Assembly: GCA_958430865.1 (NCBI GenBank)
Contig: CAUDNR010002057.1
Location: 6,079-70,078 of the forward strand
Source of the DNA: Entrophospora sp. SA101
Lineage: Eukaryota; Glomeromycota; Glomeromycetes; Entrophosporales; Entrophosporaceae
Direction of reading: 5' to 3'
Length of the DNA: 64,000 nucleotides
Shown: in pieces, positions 23,240 through 34,407 of the stretch
Position numbering within the stretch: position 1 is the stretch's first letter
Layout of the letters: each line of letters starts with the position of its first letter
Program-made: the position numbers and the translations under genes
The notes under the pieces: generated by a model
The model's input: the letters and a program-made list of their open reading frames with translations, nothing else
What the model was told of the DNA's origin: nothing
The model's database searches: none

Positions 23240-24322
23240 TGTTCCTATTAAGAGGAGAATAGAACAAAATATTGATTTTATATATATATCCTTCCTTATC
23301 AGATGTTGGGAAAAAAATCGGTAAAGTTTTTGTTTTGTTTTTAATTATTATTTATTAGAGAAATGAGGTTTTACACATATATCCACAAGAACCTAAGCTA
23401 CAAAATGGCTTTATAATTATTATGTATGTGTGCGTGACATCAATTAATATAAGAAGCACATATATATAGAAATATTCACTTCCAAAATTGATGAATGGTG
23501 ACTGATTTAATTATTTGCCCTCGATATTATTATTATTACAATTAAAATTATCACATTACTTAATTGTAGAAATTATTGGAGATGAAGATGATGATGTTAG
23601 TCTGAACAATTGTGGAGGAGTTGGCATCGTAAACATTATGGGCATTGAGAGAATTTAGATATTTGAGGAGATGATAATATTGAGAAGTGGAAAAAATACA
23701 AAGGTTGTATGATGACTACATTTCTTTTTTTTTTGGTCGATGAGCATAATTGGGATAAATAGATAGATTCATTAGCCATTGAGCAAATATTGAATAAATA
23801 TGCCTAATTTCAGCATTAGAATTCAATTCATTGGACGCAACTTTTTAACATAATCAAGTCTAGATTCACACACTAGTCCTATTTACATTTTTAATCTTGC
23901 TTGTAAATTTCTATATATGATAAATCAAAAATGTGTTTTGTGGTATTTTAATAAAGTGAAGTATTCTAGATGAGGTTCTTCTAGAATATGGTAAAGCAAT
24001 TCTTTAATTGGTGATGAAGTATTTTGTAAAGTTTAGTATAAAATCGAAGAAACTAGCCGATCAAGTCCGAAGCACATAATTCAATGTTGGTGAAGGGACT
24101 AAAAGAGATGGAGGAGTTGGCAGATATAGAAGAAGAAATAGAGTTGTTATTAGTACTAAAAGACATCTTTTTGTAACAATGCGAAAGAAAAAGCTTTTTC
24201 AGCAAAATTATATACCTACTTTTTTGTTATTAAATTCACATGACATTTATTTATGTTTCACACATAAACTTGACCAATTGTTACGAGCATTAATTTTTAG
24301 AAATTTATTCTGTTCTTAAGTA
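23240..24322. other. Intergenic region upstream of VPS26
   Basis: No gene can be supported. A GATGAAGATGATGATG run at about 23580 and a GAAGTATT...GGTGATGAAGTATT repeat at about 23960-24025 are the only visible structure. The VPS26 promoter should lie near its right end. Confidence 0.35.
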
Positions 24323-25777
24323 ATGGCTGTTAGTATAACTTTTTTAAATTTGATTTCGTAGATTCTATTAAATTTTGTTAGGTTAAAAGACAATTGTCCT
24401 TTCCATATATAATTTCAAAATAGGGTTTGTTTAATTTTAGTGCACCTGTTGATATAGATATTCGTTTCAATGGAGAAGAAAATAGGAAATTAGTAGAAGT
24501 TAAAGTTGATAAAGATAGGCGTGAAAAGTTCCCTTTATACTTTGATGGCGAGACTGTTGCTGGTAAAGTAAGTAATGGAAGTTAATTCAATTTTTAAACA
24601 AAACAAGCCAGCTAAATTAGTTTTATGCTATTTTACTTTTATATAGATAACGATTAGACCAAGAGATGGTAAAAAGATTGAACATCAAGGAATCAAAATT
24701 GAATTTGTTGGGAATATTGGTATTTGATATACACATATAAATATTAATAACATACAACTATTTTTTTTATATTTTTAAAATAAATCATTTTTACTAAAAT
24801 AACAATAATAACATCTTTGATCATTAATCTATTTAGAACTTTTTTATGACCGTGGTAATCATTATGAGTTCACTTCATTAGTCCAAGAATTAGCGGTACC
24901 AGGTGAATTGAGACATCCGCAACCTTATGAATTTGAATTCAAAAATGTCGAAAAACAATATGAAAGCTATCATGGAATAAATGTTAAATTGAGATATTTT
25001 GTAAGAGTTACAATTTCAAGACGTTTAACAGATATTGTGAATGAAAAAGATATATGGGTTTATTCATATCGTATGCCACCAGACAGCAATAGTTCTATTA
25101 AAATGGAAGTTGGTATCGAGGATTGTTTACACATAGAATTTGAATATAATAAATCAAGGTAAATCAAATAAATTTCATAACCAATATATATTGTTTGTGA
25201 TTGGTATGATATTAATTTTTAGCGCTTAATCAAAGATACCATCTTAAAGATGTGATTGTTGGAAAAATTTATTTCTTACTTGTGCGTATAAAAATTAAAC
25301 ACATGGAATTATCGATTATTCGTAGAGAAACAACTGGTGCAGGTAAATGTTCTTGATTTATAATTAGTTCTATATAATTGGATTCTATGTTATAATAATA
25401 TATTTTATTGTTATTAAAAGCTCCAAATCAATATAATGAAAGTGAGACAATTACAAAATTTGAAATCATGGATGGTGCACCAGTTAGAGGAGAGACTATT
25501 CCTATTCGTTTATTTCTGGGAGGTTTTGAATTAACTCCAACTTTTCGTGACGTGAATAAAAAATTTTCTACTCGTTATTATTTAAATCTTGTACTTGTTG
25601 ATGAAGAAAATAGAAGGTATTTTAAACAACAAGAAATCACGATTTATAGAAGAAAAGGTATGAAGTAGCTTTAATATTAATAAATAAAGTGAAATAAATA
25701 TAAAATGGATACTAATATTTCCTTTTTTTTTTTTTGTTTCTATAGACGATGGACTTTCACCAAATGATCCTAAATAA
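24323..25777 (+). CDS. VPS26: Retromer subunit VPS26, 7 exons
   Basis: Arrestin-fold subunit of the retromer complex (with VPS35 and VPS29), which recycles cargo from endosomes to the Golgi. Proposed exons are 24323-24357, 24441-24567, 24647-24719, 24837-25158, 25236-25342, 25421-25657 and 25746-25777. They total 933 nt (310 aa, in phase); family members are usually 300-340 aa. Conserved stretches are PVDIDIRFNG, ELFYDRGNHYEFTSL, KLRYFVRVTISRR, DVIVGKIYFLLVRIK, RRETTG, FEIMDGAPVRGE, IPIRLFLGGFELTPT, STRYYLNLVLVDEE and FKQQEI. The first exon (M-A-V-S-I-T-F-L-N-L-I-S) is the weakest part: it fits splice phase but does not match the usual FFGF-like start. The rest is certain. Confidence 0.92.
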
Positions 25778-26254
25778 ATTATTAGAATAATTTTTTCTAT
25801 AATGTAAATTTATTTATTATCAATATCATTTTAATAACTGAATTAAAATTTGTATAATATTTATCTTTAAATGATCTCCTTTGATCAACTATTTCTTAAA
25901 TCACACCACATATTATTATTAATAAAGAAAAAATCTTTAATTTTTTTTTTAAATAAGATGAAAGGGGAATCCTTTAAATATGTCAAATCAGGATTTTTTA
26001 AAGATCTGTAATTTCCATATTAATACGTAAACTGGATAAGTCGGACGCAGCAATCAATTGTTTAAAGTAATTGATAATATAGATAATATAAATAATCCGA
26101 TGTGCATATAGTTGGTTGATGCATCAAATTTAGTCGTGGTTACAAATTTCCCATACCCGTCGTTATATTTTTTTTTAAAAAAAAGGACAAAAAAAAATGT
26201 ACTACTGATATTTAAAAACGCCTAATCTTTAGCTTGATTATAAAATTAGTAAAT
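25778..26254. other. Intergenic region between VPS26 and the potassium channel gene
   Basis: Both genes point right, so this contains the VPS26 terminator region and the channel promoter. It is AT-rich with A/T homopolymers. A GTGGTTACAAATTTCCCATACCCG stretch at about 26138 lies about 115 bp before the ATG. No defined motif can be assigned. Confidence 0.35.
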
Positions 26255-29200
26255 ATGGAAAAACTTACAACATCTCCAAAACAAATTACAGAAGCAAACC
26301 GTGTCACCTTCGTTTTTCCTCCCAAAAAATCTTCGGAAGAATCAAGTCGGATTCCTTCTCTAATATCAGTTTCTCCTGCTAATTTCACTTTAAAACAACC
26401 ACATTATCATGCTCTTCATCGTCCTTCACGGCGTGAAAAATTAGTTGTTGAGCTTGATAATTGTGCTATCGGTAGTGTCTGGAAAATAGTGGATGCTTTC
26501 CTCAACATCTTATTATGTATAATTTATATATCATACACTGCTTATATCAGAAAATCTTTGCCGCCGGTGAATGTGTGCTTGGAAGTAATAATATCATTAC
26601 TATTAATAATAGAATATGTTCCAAAATTTTATATTTATGAATTTGATTCATGGAAGTCACTTTTCACCAGACCTTTGCCACTTCTAACAATCCTAACAAT
26701 CCTTCCTACTGCCGCCACTGCTCTTGATCCTGTGTTCGAAGAAACTCGTTACATTGTATTTTTTTACCCTTTTCGATTTATTCGATGTTTTTTATCTGTA
26801 TATGATTGTTTAGTTAGAAGTGAAAAATCTATCATCAAAATTGGTCAAGTTACTAGTAAAGTATTAATCTTTTTGACATCCATTCTTTTTCTTATATTGA
26901 CCGGATCGTCCTTGTTACATGGTGTTGAATATGCCTATATGGTAAGCAAAATATCTAGTATACATTTATATTTAATTATTATTTATCAATTATTATTTTC
27001 ATATTTATCTATTTATGGCTGTTTGATTTATATATTTATATTTGTAGGCTGTTGATGTTACATTCTTGGATGGTAATAATTCATGTAATCTTTTTATAAT
27101 TTACTTAAAATTTTTATTAATCTGGTAATTTTATTGATAAATAGCTGTTTTCTTTACAACTATTATGTTGGGCACTGTTGGTTATCTTAGTGAAATAGTA
27201 CCTGATAATGCCTTCCCTAGAGTTCTTCTTTTGGTGATGTTTACAACAGGTCTTATATTTATTCCGGTAATTAGTCAAATCAATTGTATTTTCTTTTTAT
27301 AAAAAACCAACCAATTATACATGAATCGATCATTTATTTATCAATTTCTCATCTAGTATTCTATATCTGAATTGATTGCATTAATACGCTCAAAATCTAT
27401 TTATGATAAATCATTCAAAACAATTTCACAACAACCCCATGTCATCATCATTACTCCAACAATAGAACTACCCTCATTAAAGCATTTTTTAAAGGAATTT
27501 TATTCATTAGCACATGGCCTTGAAACTGTCAACACAAAAGTATTACATCAAGAGTTTTTTGGAGTTCTAAACAAAACTTTAAATTACATTTGCTTGTTTG
27601 CTTGTTATTTATATATTTATATCTTTTATCAATAATTTTATTTAGGTGGTAATTTTAAATCCTACAGAACCAAATGATCGTTTAAAGTCATTTTTATTGG
27701 ATCCTTTATATGCACATCGTGTACAATACATTAGGGGTAGTTCACTCGAGTCACGTAGCTTAAAAAAAGCAAATGCAAAAAAAGCCTCTGCATATTTTAT
27801 TTTAGCCAAAAAATATACACAACAAAGCGATACTATTGACGCAGAAAATGTTTTAAAAGCAATGGTAAATAAACATTTTTTTTTTTTTAAAAAAAAAGGA
27901 ATTCAATGTAATTATTTTCTAATAACCTAAATAATAATAGGCATTAAGTAAATACGATGAAGGTCCTAAACTTTATATTCAATGTATCCTTCCAGAAAAT
28001 AAAGTTCATTTTGAAAATTTAAGTATGTTACAAAAATTTTTTTCTTTTTTTTTTTTTTTTGCTCTAAAAATATTTAATTAAATATTATTAAATAAACAAA
28101 TAAACATTGTTTGTTTAGATCCTGAATTAATATTATGTATAGATGAATTAAAACTTGCCATACTTGCTCATTCATGTCTAACTCCTGGATTTTCAACACT
28201 TTTATATGGTCTTACAACCACGTTCACTTATGAATCAGCTTATGAATTAAGGGATATTAGCAAAACGTCGGTTGGTTTGGACAATGGCTTCATTGAAGAT
28301 TACATTGAGGGTATTTCTCAATCCATTTACACTACAACTTTATCAAATTATTTTGCTGGTTATACATTTCCTGCTATTGCTGGTTAGTGGATTATAAATT
28401 AAATTTTTTTCATTAAAATTTTTTTTAAAAGTAGTTAATATATTATACTCATGAACCGATGAACGTATAGGTCGTTTATATGAAAGTTTAGGTGTTGTAC
28501 TATTTGCCATTGGTATTCCGAAACAAAGTTCTCTATTTAGACCATCAAATAATACATATGGCCATGGTGACTGTGAGGAAGAAGATGCTAATAATTATAT
28601 GGTTTTAATTAACCCTGGAGATTATATTGTAAAAGGAGATGAAGTTGGATTTATAATTGCTTGTGATGGCGCGCTGGCTGAAGGTGTTTCCAATTATGAA
28701 CGACATAATTCGCATGTTCGAAACAATGAGGATTCATCTTTTGAGTCACAACAAATTTTTTCAGAAAGACATCCATTATTGTCATCTAACGCGTTAAAAA
28801 ATAATGGTGGTGGTTCATATTTAGGTCTTCCTACAACTTCTGATAAAATATATCACGAGTATCCCTATAAACCAGATTTTAATACACGTCGTCAACGTGC
28901 ACTTTCTACTCCTCTTGCCTTTGCAACAGATCATCACCTTGAACATCATCAACATCACAAGCAACACCACCATAATCACAGTGTAGATCCTTCTTCCTCT
29001 TCATCAAGTTCTCTTGATAATGATCACATGAACCCAATATTGGATACAATCAATGGACATATCCTCTTGTGTGATTATTCAACTGCAACTTTCCCACGTA
29101 ATTTGGATTGTTTTGTTAGCCCATTACGTAAATCACACTTGGATAAGTTTAAACCAATTGTGATTCTTTCGCCAGTAAGACCTACAAAAAGTCAATGGAA

Positions 29201-30229
29201 AATTTTAAGTCAATTTGATCAAGTATATTTTGTTGAAGGAAATCCAATGACACGAGAAGGCCTTGAACTCGGTAGAGTCAGATTTGCAAATAAGGCTGTG
29301 AGTATCATTAATAATTTCAGTTGGCTAAGCATCTTTTAAAGCTAACAATAATTTTAAAAAAAAAAATTTTTTTTTTAAATCATTATTTATATTTTATTAA
29401 AATATCTAGGTTATATTAACTGATTCCACTAGAATTTTAAAGTAAATGAGGGGTTTTTTTTAAAAAAATTTAAGAATTTATTAAATTTAATTAATTGACC
29501 AATTTCCAATCTTTCAATTTAATTCCCTTATCCAAAAATTAACCATTAGGGATGGGGAAAAGACTGAAGACGCGCCAGCAATGTTGGTTTACTTGAACAT
29601 TAAGGCAATGTCTAACGAGGGAGACATTGATGTGATTGTGGAGTTTGTACATACAAATAATATGAATTTTATATCAGAAGACACATCAGTTATAGACAAG
29701 AATATGCAAGGTAATTAATTATCTATTATTTTTATTATTTAATTTTCATTATTTAATTTTCATTATTTTTTTATATATGTATAAATACTAAATTACATTT
29801 ATTTAAACAGCACATAATTCACCAGCTTTTATGGCAGGGACTTGTTTTTCTTTATCTATGTTGGATAGCATAATATGTCAATCGTTTTATCAACCACATC
29901 TAGTTGTTATCATTAATCAATTACTTTTTGGGGCTCCTCCACTTCATCTCCCTTCAGGTGCAACTTGTTCTGCACCTGCTCATTCGCACATTTTTCAAAT
30001 TCCTGTGCCCGCAAGATTCATAGGTTCACAATATGGATCACTGTTTCATTTCTTATTGGGTGAGAAAAAATCTATTCCTTTGGGCCTATACCGTACTAAT
30101 AAATTAAGCACACCAAATGGTAAAACCAAATACTTTAAATATGTATATACTTGCCCTAAATATAATGTGAGGTTGAGAGAAGATGATAAAGTTTTTGTGT
30201 TGAGCAAACGGATTCCATCTATATTGTAA
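26255..30229 (+). CDS. BK/Slo-type potassium channel-like protein with non-canonical filter, 11 exons
   Basis: Predicted membrane channel with cytoplasmic RCK domains. Exons are 26255-26941, 27048-27072, 27145-27266, 27357-27539, 27646-27864, 27941-28022, 28119-28382, 28471-29297, 29410-29441, 29550-29710 and 29811-30229; total 3,021 nt, 1,006 aa, in phase. Exon 1 encodes about five membrane segments, including an S4-like YPFRFIRCFLSVY. Exon 3 has pore helix and filter FFTTIMLGTVGYLSE, then S6 and YSISELIAL. RCK1 begins QPHVIIITP; RCK2 begins FKPIVILSP. The insert between them is His/Ser-rich (HHLEHHQHHKQHHHNH, about 28930). The C-terminus (FMAGTCFSLSMLDSII, LLGEKKSIPLGLYR) matches the Slo tail. 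The usual TVGYGD filter is TVGYLS, and the acidic calcium bowl before FMAGT is replaced by a mostly neutral segment. Ion selectivity and calcium gating are therefore doubtful. Confidence 0.88.
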
Positions 30230-31195
30230 TCTATTTTTAAATTATTTCACTTAAAAAAAAAAAAAAAAAAAGTAAAAAAATATATAATTAATTAATTAAT
30301 TCGACAGTAACCAACCACTAGTCTAGAAAACATTTTTGATTGGAAATTTCATCTCAAAAAATTGATGATGTGACGCGGAAAGCTGTATCTTTTCCACGTG
30401 ATCATGCAAATTATTCCCAAGCAGAGATTTGTTTGATTTTAATGATAAAGATCATTACTGGTTGGTACTTTTTTTTTTGATTAACAAACTTACAATTGAG
30501 AATGCAACGTAATCCATTTGCCTTTTATTTTGGTTCAAGGCAATAGTCTATTTTATTAATATAAATAACCCACATTTTTTCATAACACCAATATAGAAAT
30601 ATTTCAAGTTTAACCGTGAAATTAAAAAATTGCTACGCGAATAATAATAAAATCGCATATACAAATTCCGTTTGAGAAATAAGTAGCTAAAAAGTGAAAA
30701 GCCTCTTCATATTTCTCGATGGATGCATATATATAATCAATGAAAATAATGAAAGGAAGTGGTTGTTAAATATAAATGATTTGTATATAATAAAAAATGA
30801 TGATAATACTTAATGGATGAGTCTTCTCATCCACACAAACTCCATTTCAACTCTTCCGCCCCATCATCATCTAATAAAAAATAGAAAATAAAAAATAATT
30901 AAATAAGGATCAGCAATAAAAGAGCTGCATATTGTCAGAGATTGGTTTTCATGCAAAATTGATATATTCATATAATAAAAAATTTAAAGGACGCGATTTT
31001 TACTAATTAATGCTTCACCAGAATTTGAATTAACAACTTTTTTTGATTCAGTCAATTTTTTACGACTATTATAATCAATCAATCTAAATTAAAGTTCTAA
31101 CTTTTACGCCAAAAAAAATTATTAAACATAAACGTTACACTTATGTTTATATTATTAGAAAAATTTAACTAGCTGATTTGTAATAAATTATTTTT
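30230..31195. other. Intergenic, no gene seen
   Basis: Poly-A/T tracts and AT-rich DNA follow the channel gene. The segment at about 30530-30620 resembles 20625-20730, upstream of the minus-strand kinase. CACGTGATCATGC occurs at about 30395. No coding evidence. Confidence 0.4.
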
Positions 31196-31199
31196 TAGT

Positions 31200-31735
31200 G
31201 AAGAGAGCTTTGGTCCATTTATCTCAGCTTCAGCAAACACCACAACATCCTCGATCAGAATCAAAAGTGAAGATTTTTACTTCAACCGTTATATAAACCT
31301 CCCAAAGCATGTCATTCTGCAAGAAGGTGCAAAAGTGATGTTCCTTAACAACAAGTTGTTTGATTATAGAATTTGCAATTGGACAATCAGCGCGATGATC
31401 AAAATGCTGAAGTGGTCTTTCTGAAAACCCGCGATATCACAAAGGTGACTATGCAAAAAGAAACCACTTACTTTGATATCGATTGAAGTTTTGCATCAAG
31501 GCAACAATTTCCTCTGCAGAATGCCTTCGCTCTTACCGTGAGGATTGACATTACCTCGCGCAACTGTCAACATCGACGAAAATATGTTCGCACCTGGTCA
31601 AGTATACGTGGCTTGAGCAGAGGCTTTTTTGGGATTCGCTTGGGAACTTGGACTTCGACTTTGCTTGTATAAAGACAGATCAATCCGTGATTCAAGAATA
31701 CGCAAGATTGAATAGCGTGGACTAGAGGGGTCTTG
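31200..31735 (+). pseudogene. Remnant of a PIF1-like helicase C-terminus
   Basis: Scattered plus-strand frames keep the order of the PIF1/Helitron helicase end: INLPKHVILQEGAKVMFLNN (about 31290-31360), KETTYFDID (about 31455), FPLQNAFALT (about 31510), GLTLPRATVNIDENMF (about 31540) and APGQVYVA (about 31590). The final SRA motif is lost. Stops and indels separate the blocks, so it is dead. Such sequences usually come from Helitrons or PIF1 gene amplification. Confidence 0.7.
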
Positions 31736-32570
31736 GCCAAATTAAAAATAGCAAAAGCAATTAATTAACATCTAACATATATGAGAATCTCGAATTTTTT
31801 GTATTTACATAACATATAAAAGTTTCACAAAAAAATGTTCCCGGTTTTCGTGTAACATTCCAAAAATGTATTTCTCTACGGCAAAACAAAAAGCATTAAG
31901 CAAACATTTAACATAGCGAAAAAAATGTCCTGGAACCTTTCAGAATTTTTGATGTAAATTTTGTGGCTGGGGAAATGTAGACATTATACAAATGGATGTC
32001 TGAAAGAATACATAACGTCAATGCACGAGGAGATGCCGTGGTGTGGAGTAAACTTGATTTAGGGAATGAATGGAGTCAGGTAATGGGGTATATGTGTAAA
32101 TATCTTAATATTTAATATGAAGTTTCTAATAACTTTAATAATGATGGGAACGAAAATGAAAATGCAATTTCGAATGACAAGCAATCTTCTACAAAAATGA
32201 AAAAAAAATTTTTTTCAAAAAGATTGTATATATATATATAGAAGAGAAAATGCAATCATATCTTTTAAAGTCAATAATAAGTCCATTGTTGGACATGGAA
32301 TTTGAATAAAACTTTGAAGGATTGAATATATAATCAATGAGCTTTTGGCTCAATTAGAAGCAAAAAAAGAGAGAAGTAGTTATTTTATGAGAAGTTATAT
32401 ATACTTTGTTTATAACTTATTTTGTTTTTCTAAATTAAATTTTATTTCTATATAAAATAGAAAAAAATTACATAACGTTATTAGTGAAGATGACAATAAT
32501 AATAATATCAATAAAGGAATAACAAAAACGGTGGCCGCTGCAGAAGCATCAATAGTAATGGCAATATAGA
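31736..32570. other. Intergenic, no gene seen
   Basis: AT-rich with several long A runs and a (TA)n tract at about 32230. No open frame with protein-like content and no clear repeat partner in the window. Confidence 0.35.
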
Positions 32571-32593
32571 CTAGTGATGTTAGCCGGCTAAGA
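32571..32593. repeat. Terminal-repeat-like sequence (partner at 37497-37513)
   Basis: CTAGTGATGTTAGCCGGCTAAG is followed by a second TTAGCCGGCTT at 32608. The complement CCGGCTAACATCACCAG, with CTTAGCCGGCTAAGG beside it, occurs at 37470-37513. The pattern resembles hAT ends. Confidence 0.6.
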
Positions 32594-32671
32594 AATTTTT
32601 AAACGGCTTAGCCGGCTTGAGCCAATCAAATTCTATTCTCAAAAATAATAAAAAATATTCATTCATTTGTA

Positions 32672-33061
32672 ATGCCGCCAAAAAAGAAAAAGAAAACTAA
32701 TCCACAAAATAAGCAATTAATTAGTTCCAACACTCGTAGCAAAGCAAATTCTTGGTCTGGTGGGTCATTGCATAACAATATTAACAATGGGTTAAATAAC
32801 AGTAGTAATATTAATAGTATTAGTAGTAGTGGTAGTAGCAACATTAATAATTGTATTAGTAGCAGTAGTAGTAATAATCGCAGCAATGATAATAATAATA
32901 ATAATGATAATAATAGTATTAATAATAATGAAAAATTTGATTATGATAAGTTAAATAGCAATAGTATTTGTAGTAATAATAATATTAATAATATAAATAA
33001 TAGTAAAATTAATAATAGTAGTAATATTAATAATAGTATTGATATTAAAAAAAAGAAATAG
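32672..33061 (+). pseudogene. hAT-transposase-like start followed by Asn/Ser repeat
   Basis: An ATG frame begins MPPKKKKKTNPQNKQ and TRSKANSW, which has the look of the basic first exon of a hAT/BED transposase. It then dissolves into about 95 residues of Asn/Ser encoded by AATAATAGTAGT repeats. It lies 80 bp inside the hAT-like terminal repeat, which supports the reading. No BED zinc finger or catalytic core remains. The link to hAT is inference. Confidence 0.4.
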
Positions 33062-33076
33062 ATTGAACCCAAAATG

Positions 33077-33326
33077 GGGGGCTTTTCAATAGAAACGGAC
33101 CATGTTGTGAAAGTGATGTTTTGAGGAAATCAAAAAAAAGATACACATTTTAAAATGTTTACTAGCATTTTTGAAACTTTAAACAAAGGTATCTTGATAT
33201 TTTACTATGCAAAGTGGGTATGATTTCTAAGCCAAAATCGTTCTACGTGAGGAGTTACATATAGCTATGGCATTGATTTAAAATTGTTTTTTTCACAAAA
33301 TGGTCCGTTTCTATTGAAAAGCCCCC
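33077..33326. mobile_element. MITE with about 27-bp perfect terminal inverted repeats
   Basis: The left end GGGGGCTTTTCAATAGAAAC...GGACCAT and the right end, ATGGTCC...GTTTCTATTGAAAAGCCCCC, are exact complements over about 27 bp. Internal length is about 200 bp with no coding frame. A diverged copy of the internal part lies at about 48855-48990. The target duplication is unclear. Confidence 0.8.
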
Positions 33327-33670
33327 AAATAATCTTCATAATATACTGTTTTTGAGAGAAAATTATAAACTTTTTTGTAAAATTTGGGTGTTGAATTGAA
33401 AACAAAAGTAACCGTTTTGTTGTAGAAAATTAATCAACCATAAAAATTCTCGTGCCAATATTTTTTTTTTAACTATACGTTATTATCTGAGAAATATTTT
33501 AATTATAACATGCAGATTGCAAAAAATCAATCAGTTTTTCATTTCCCTGAAGGTAAAAAACAAAAAATCAGTTGTTTTTTCATTTTTCATTCGCTGAAGG
33601 CAATTTTTGTTTAAAAAAATTATTGTTACGCAAGCGGGAAATTAACAGTTCTTCATTTTTATATATAAAA

Positions 33671-34233
33671 ATGGGTAAAAAAAAAACCAAGAGAAAAATC
33701 AAACCCAAGAAAAAACTTTTACTTGAAACACAATTTGATTGTGTGATTTGTAATCACGAGAGAAGCGTCGATGTGAAAATGTATTGTATTTTTAAAAAAG
33801 TGACTTCAAAAATCAATTGCTTAGATGTATATACATATAATCGAAATATTTTTGCATTATACTTTAGGCAAAAAGAAGCAAAAGTTGGAATTTTATCATG
33901 TAGAATATGTAATTCAGCTTTTCAAGCAACAATAAATCGTAAATATACTTCAACTTGATCAATGAGATTTTTTAAATACCATAATAATAAGAATTATTAT
34001 TATCATTCTTTTCTTTAGCATTAAGTGATCCAATAGATGTATATTCTGAATGGGTCGATTATACTGAAGCAACTATGGAAAGTAGAAAAGATAATCATAA
34101 TAACAACAACAATATTGATGTTAATAACAAGAAAACATCTACTCCTACTACTCCCACCACTCCTATCCCCCAAGTTTATGATTCGGATGTTATTGTTGAT
34201 GAAGATGACAATGAAGATGACTATGAAATTTGA
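33671..34233 (+). CDS. ELOF1: Transcription elongation factor Elf1/ELOF1, 3 exons
   Basis: Small zinc-binding factor that travels with RNA polymerase II and supports elongation and transcription-coupled repair. Exons are 33671-33780, 33868-33938 and 34019-34233 (396 nt, 131 aa, in phase). The start MGKKKTKRKIKPKKK is the basic tail of the family. The zinc ribbon is FDCVICNHERSVDVKM and LSCRICNSAFQ (two CxxC pairs). The DPIDVYSEWVDYTEA stretch matches the end of the animal protein. An extra acidic, Asn-rich tail (DVIVDEDDNEDD) follows, as in yeast Elf1 but unlike the short animal form. It converges on the AP-4 mu gene with only about 170 bp between stop codons. Confidence 0.92.
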
Positions 34234-34407
34234 TTACTTGAATTAAATATATATTTTTCAAAAGGAGGAAAAATTTTAAAAATTATTTTTTATTTTTTTA
34301 TTTTTTATATAAATAGCATTAAAGAGAAATTGTAAATATTTATTAGAATTTTAAATAATTATAAAAGTAAATATTATTACCACATTACTACTATCAACAT
34401 TATATTA

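Noticed and set aside
26234..26254. Upstream in-frame extension of the channel gene from a TTG codon
   Set aside because: A fungal nuclear gene should start at ATG; the first in-frame ATG is at 26255.
32659..32886. Leu-rich minus-strand frame
   Set aside because: It is the antisense of the Asn/Ser trinucleotide repeat and has no independent support.
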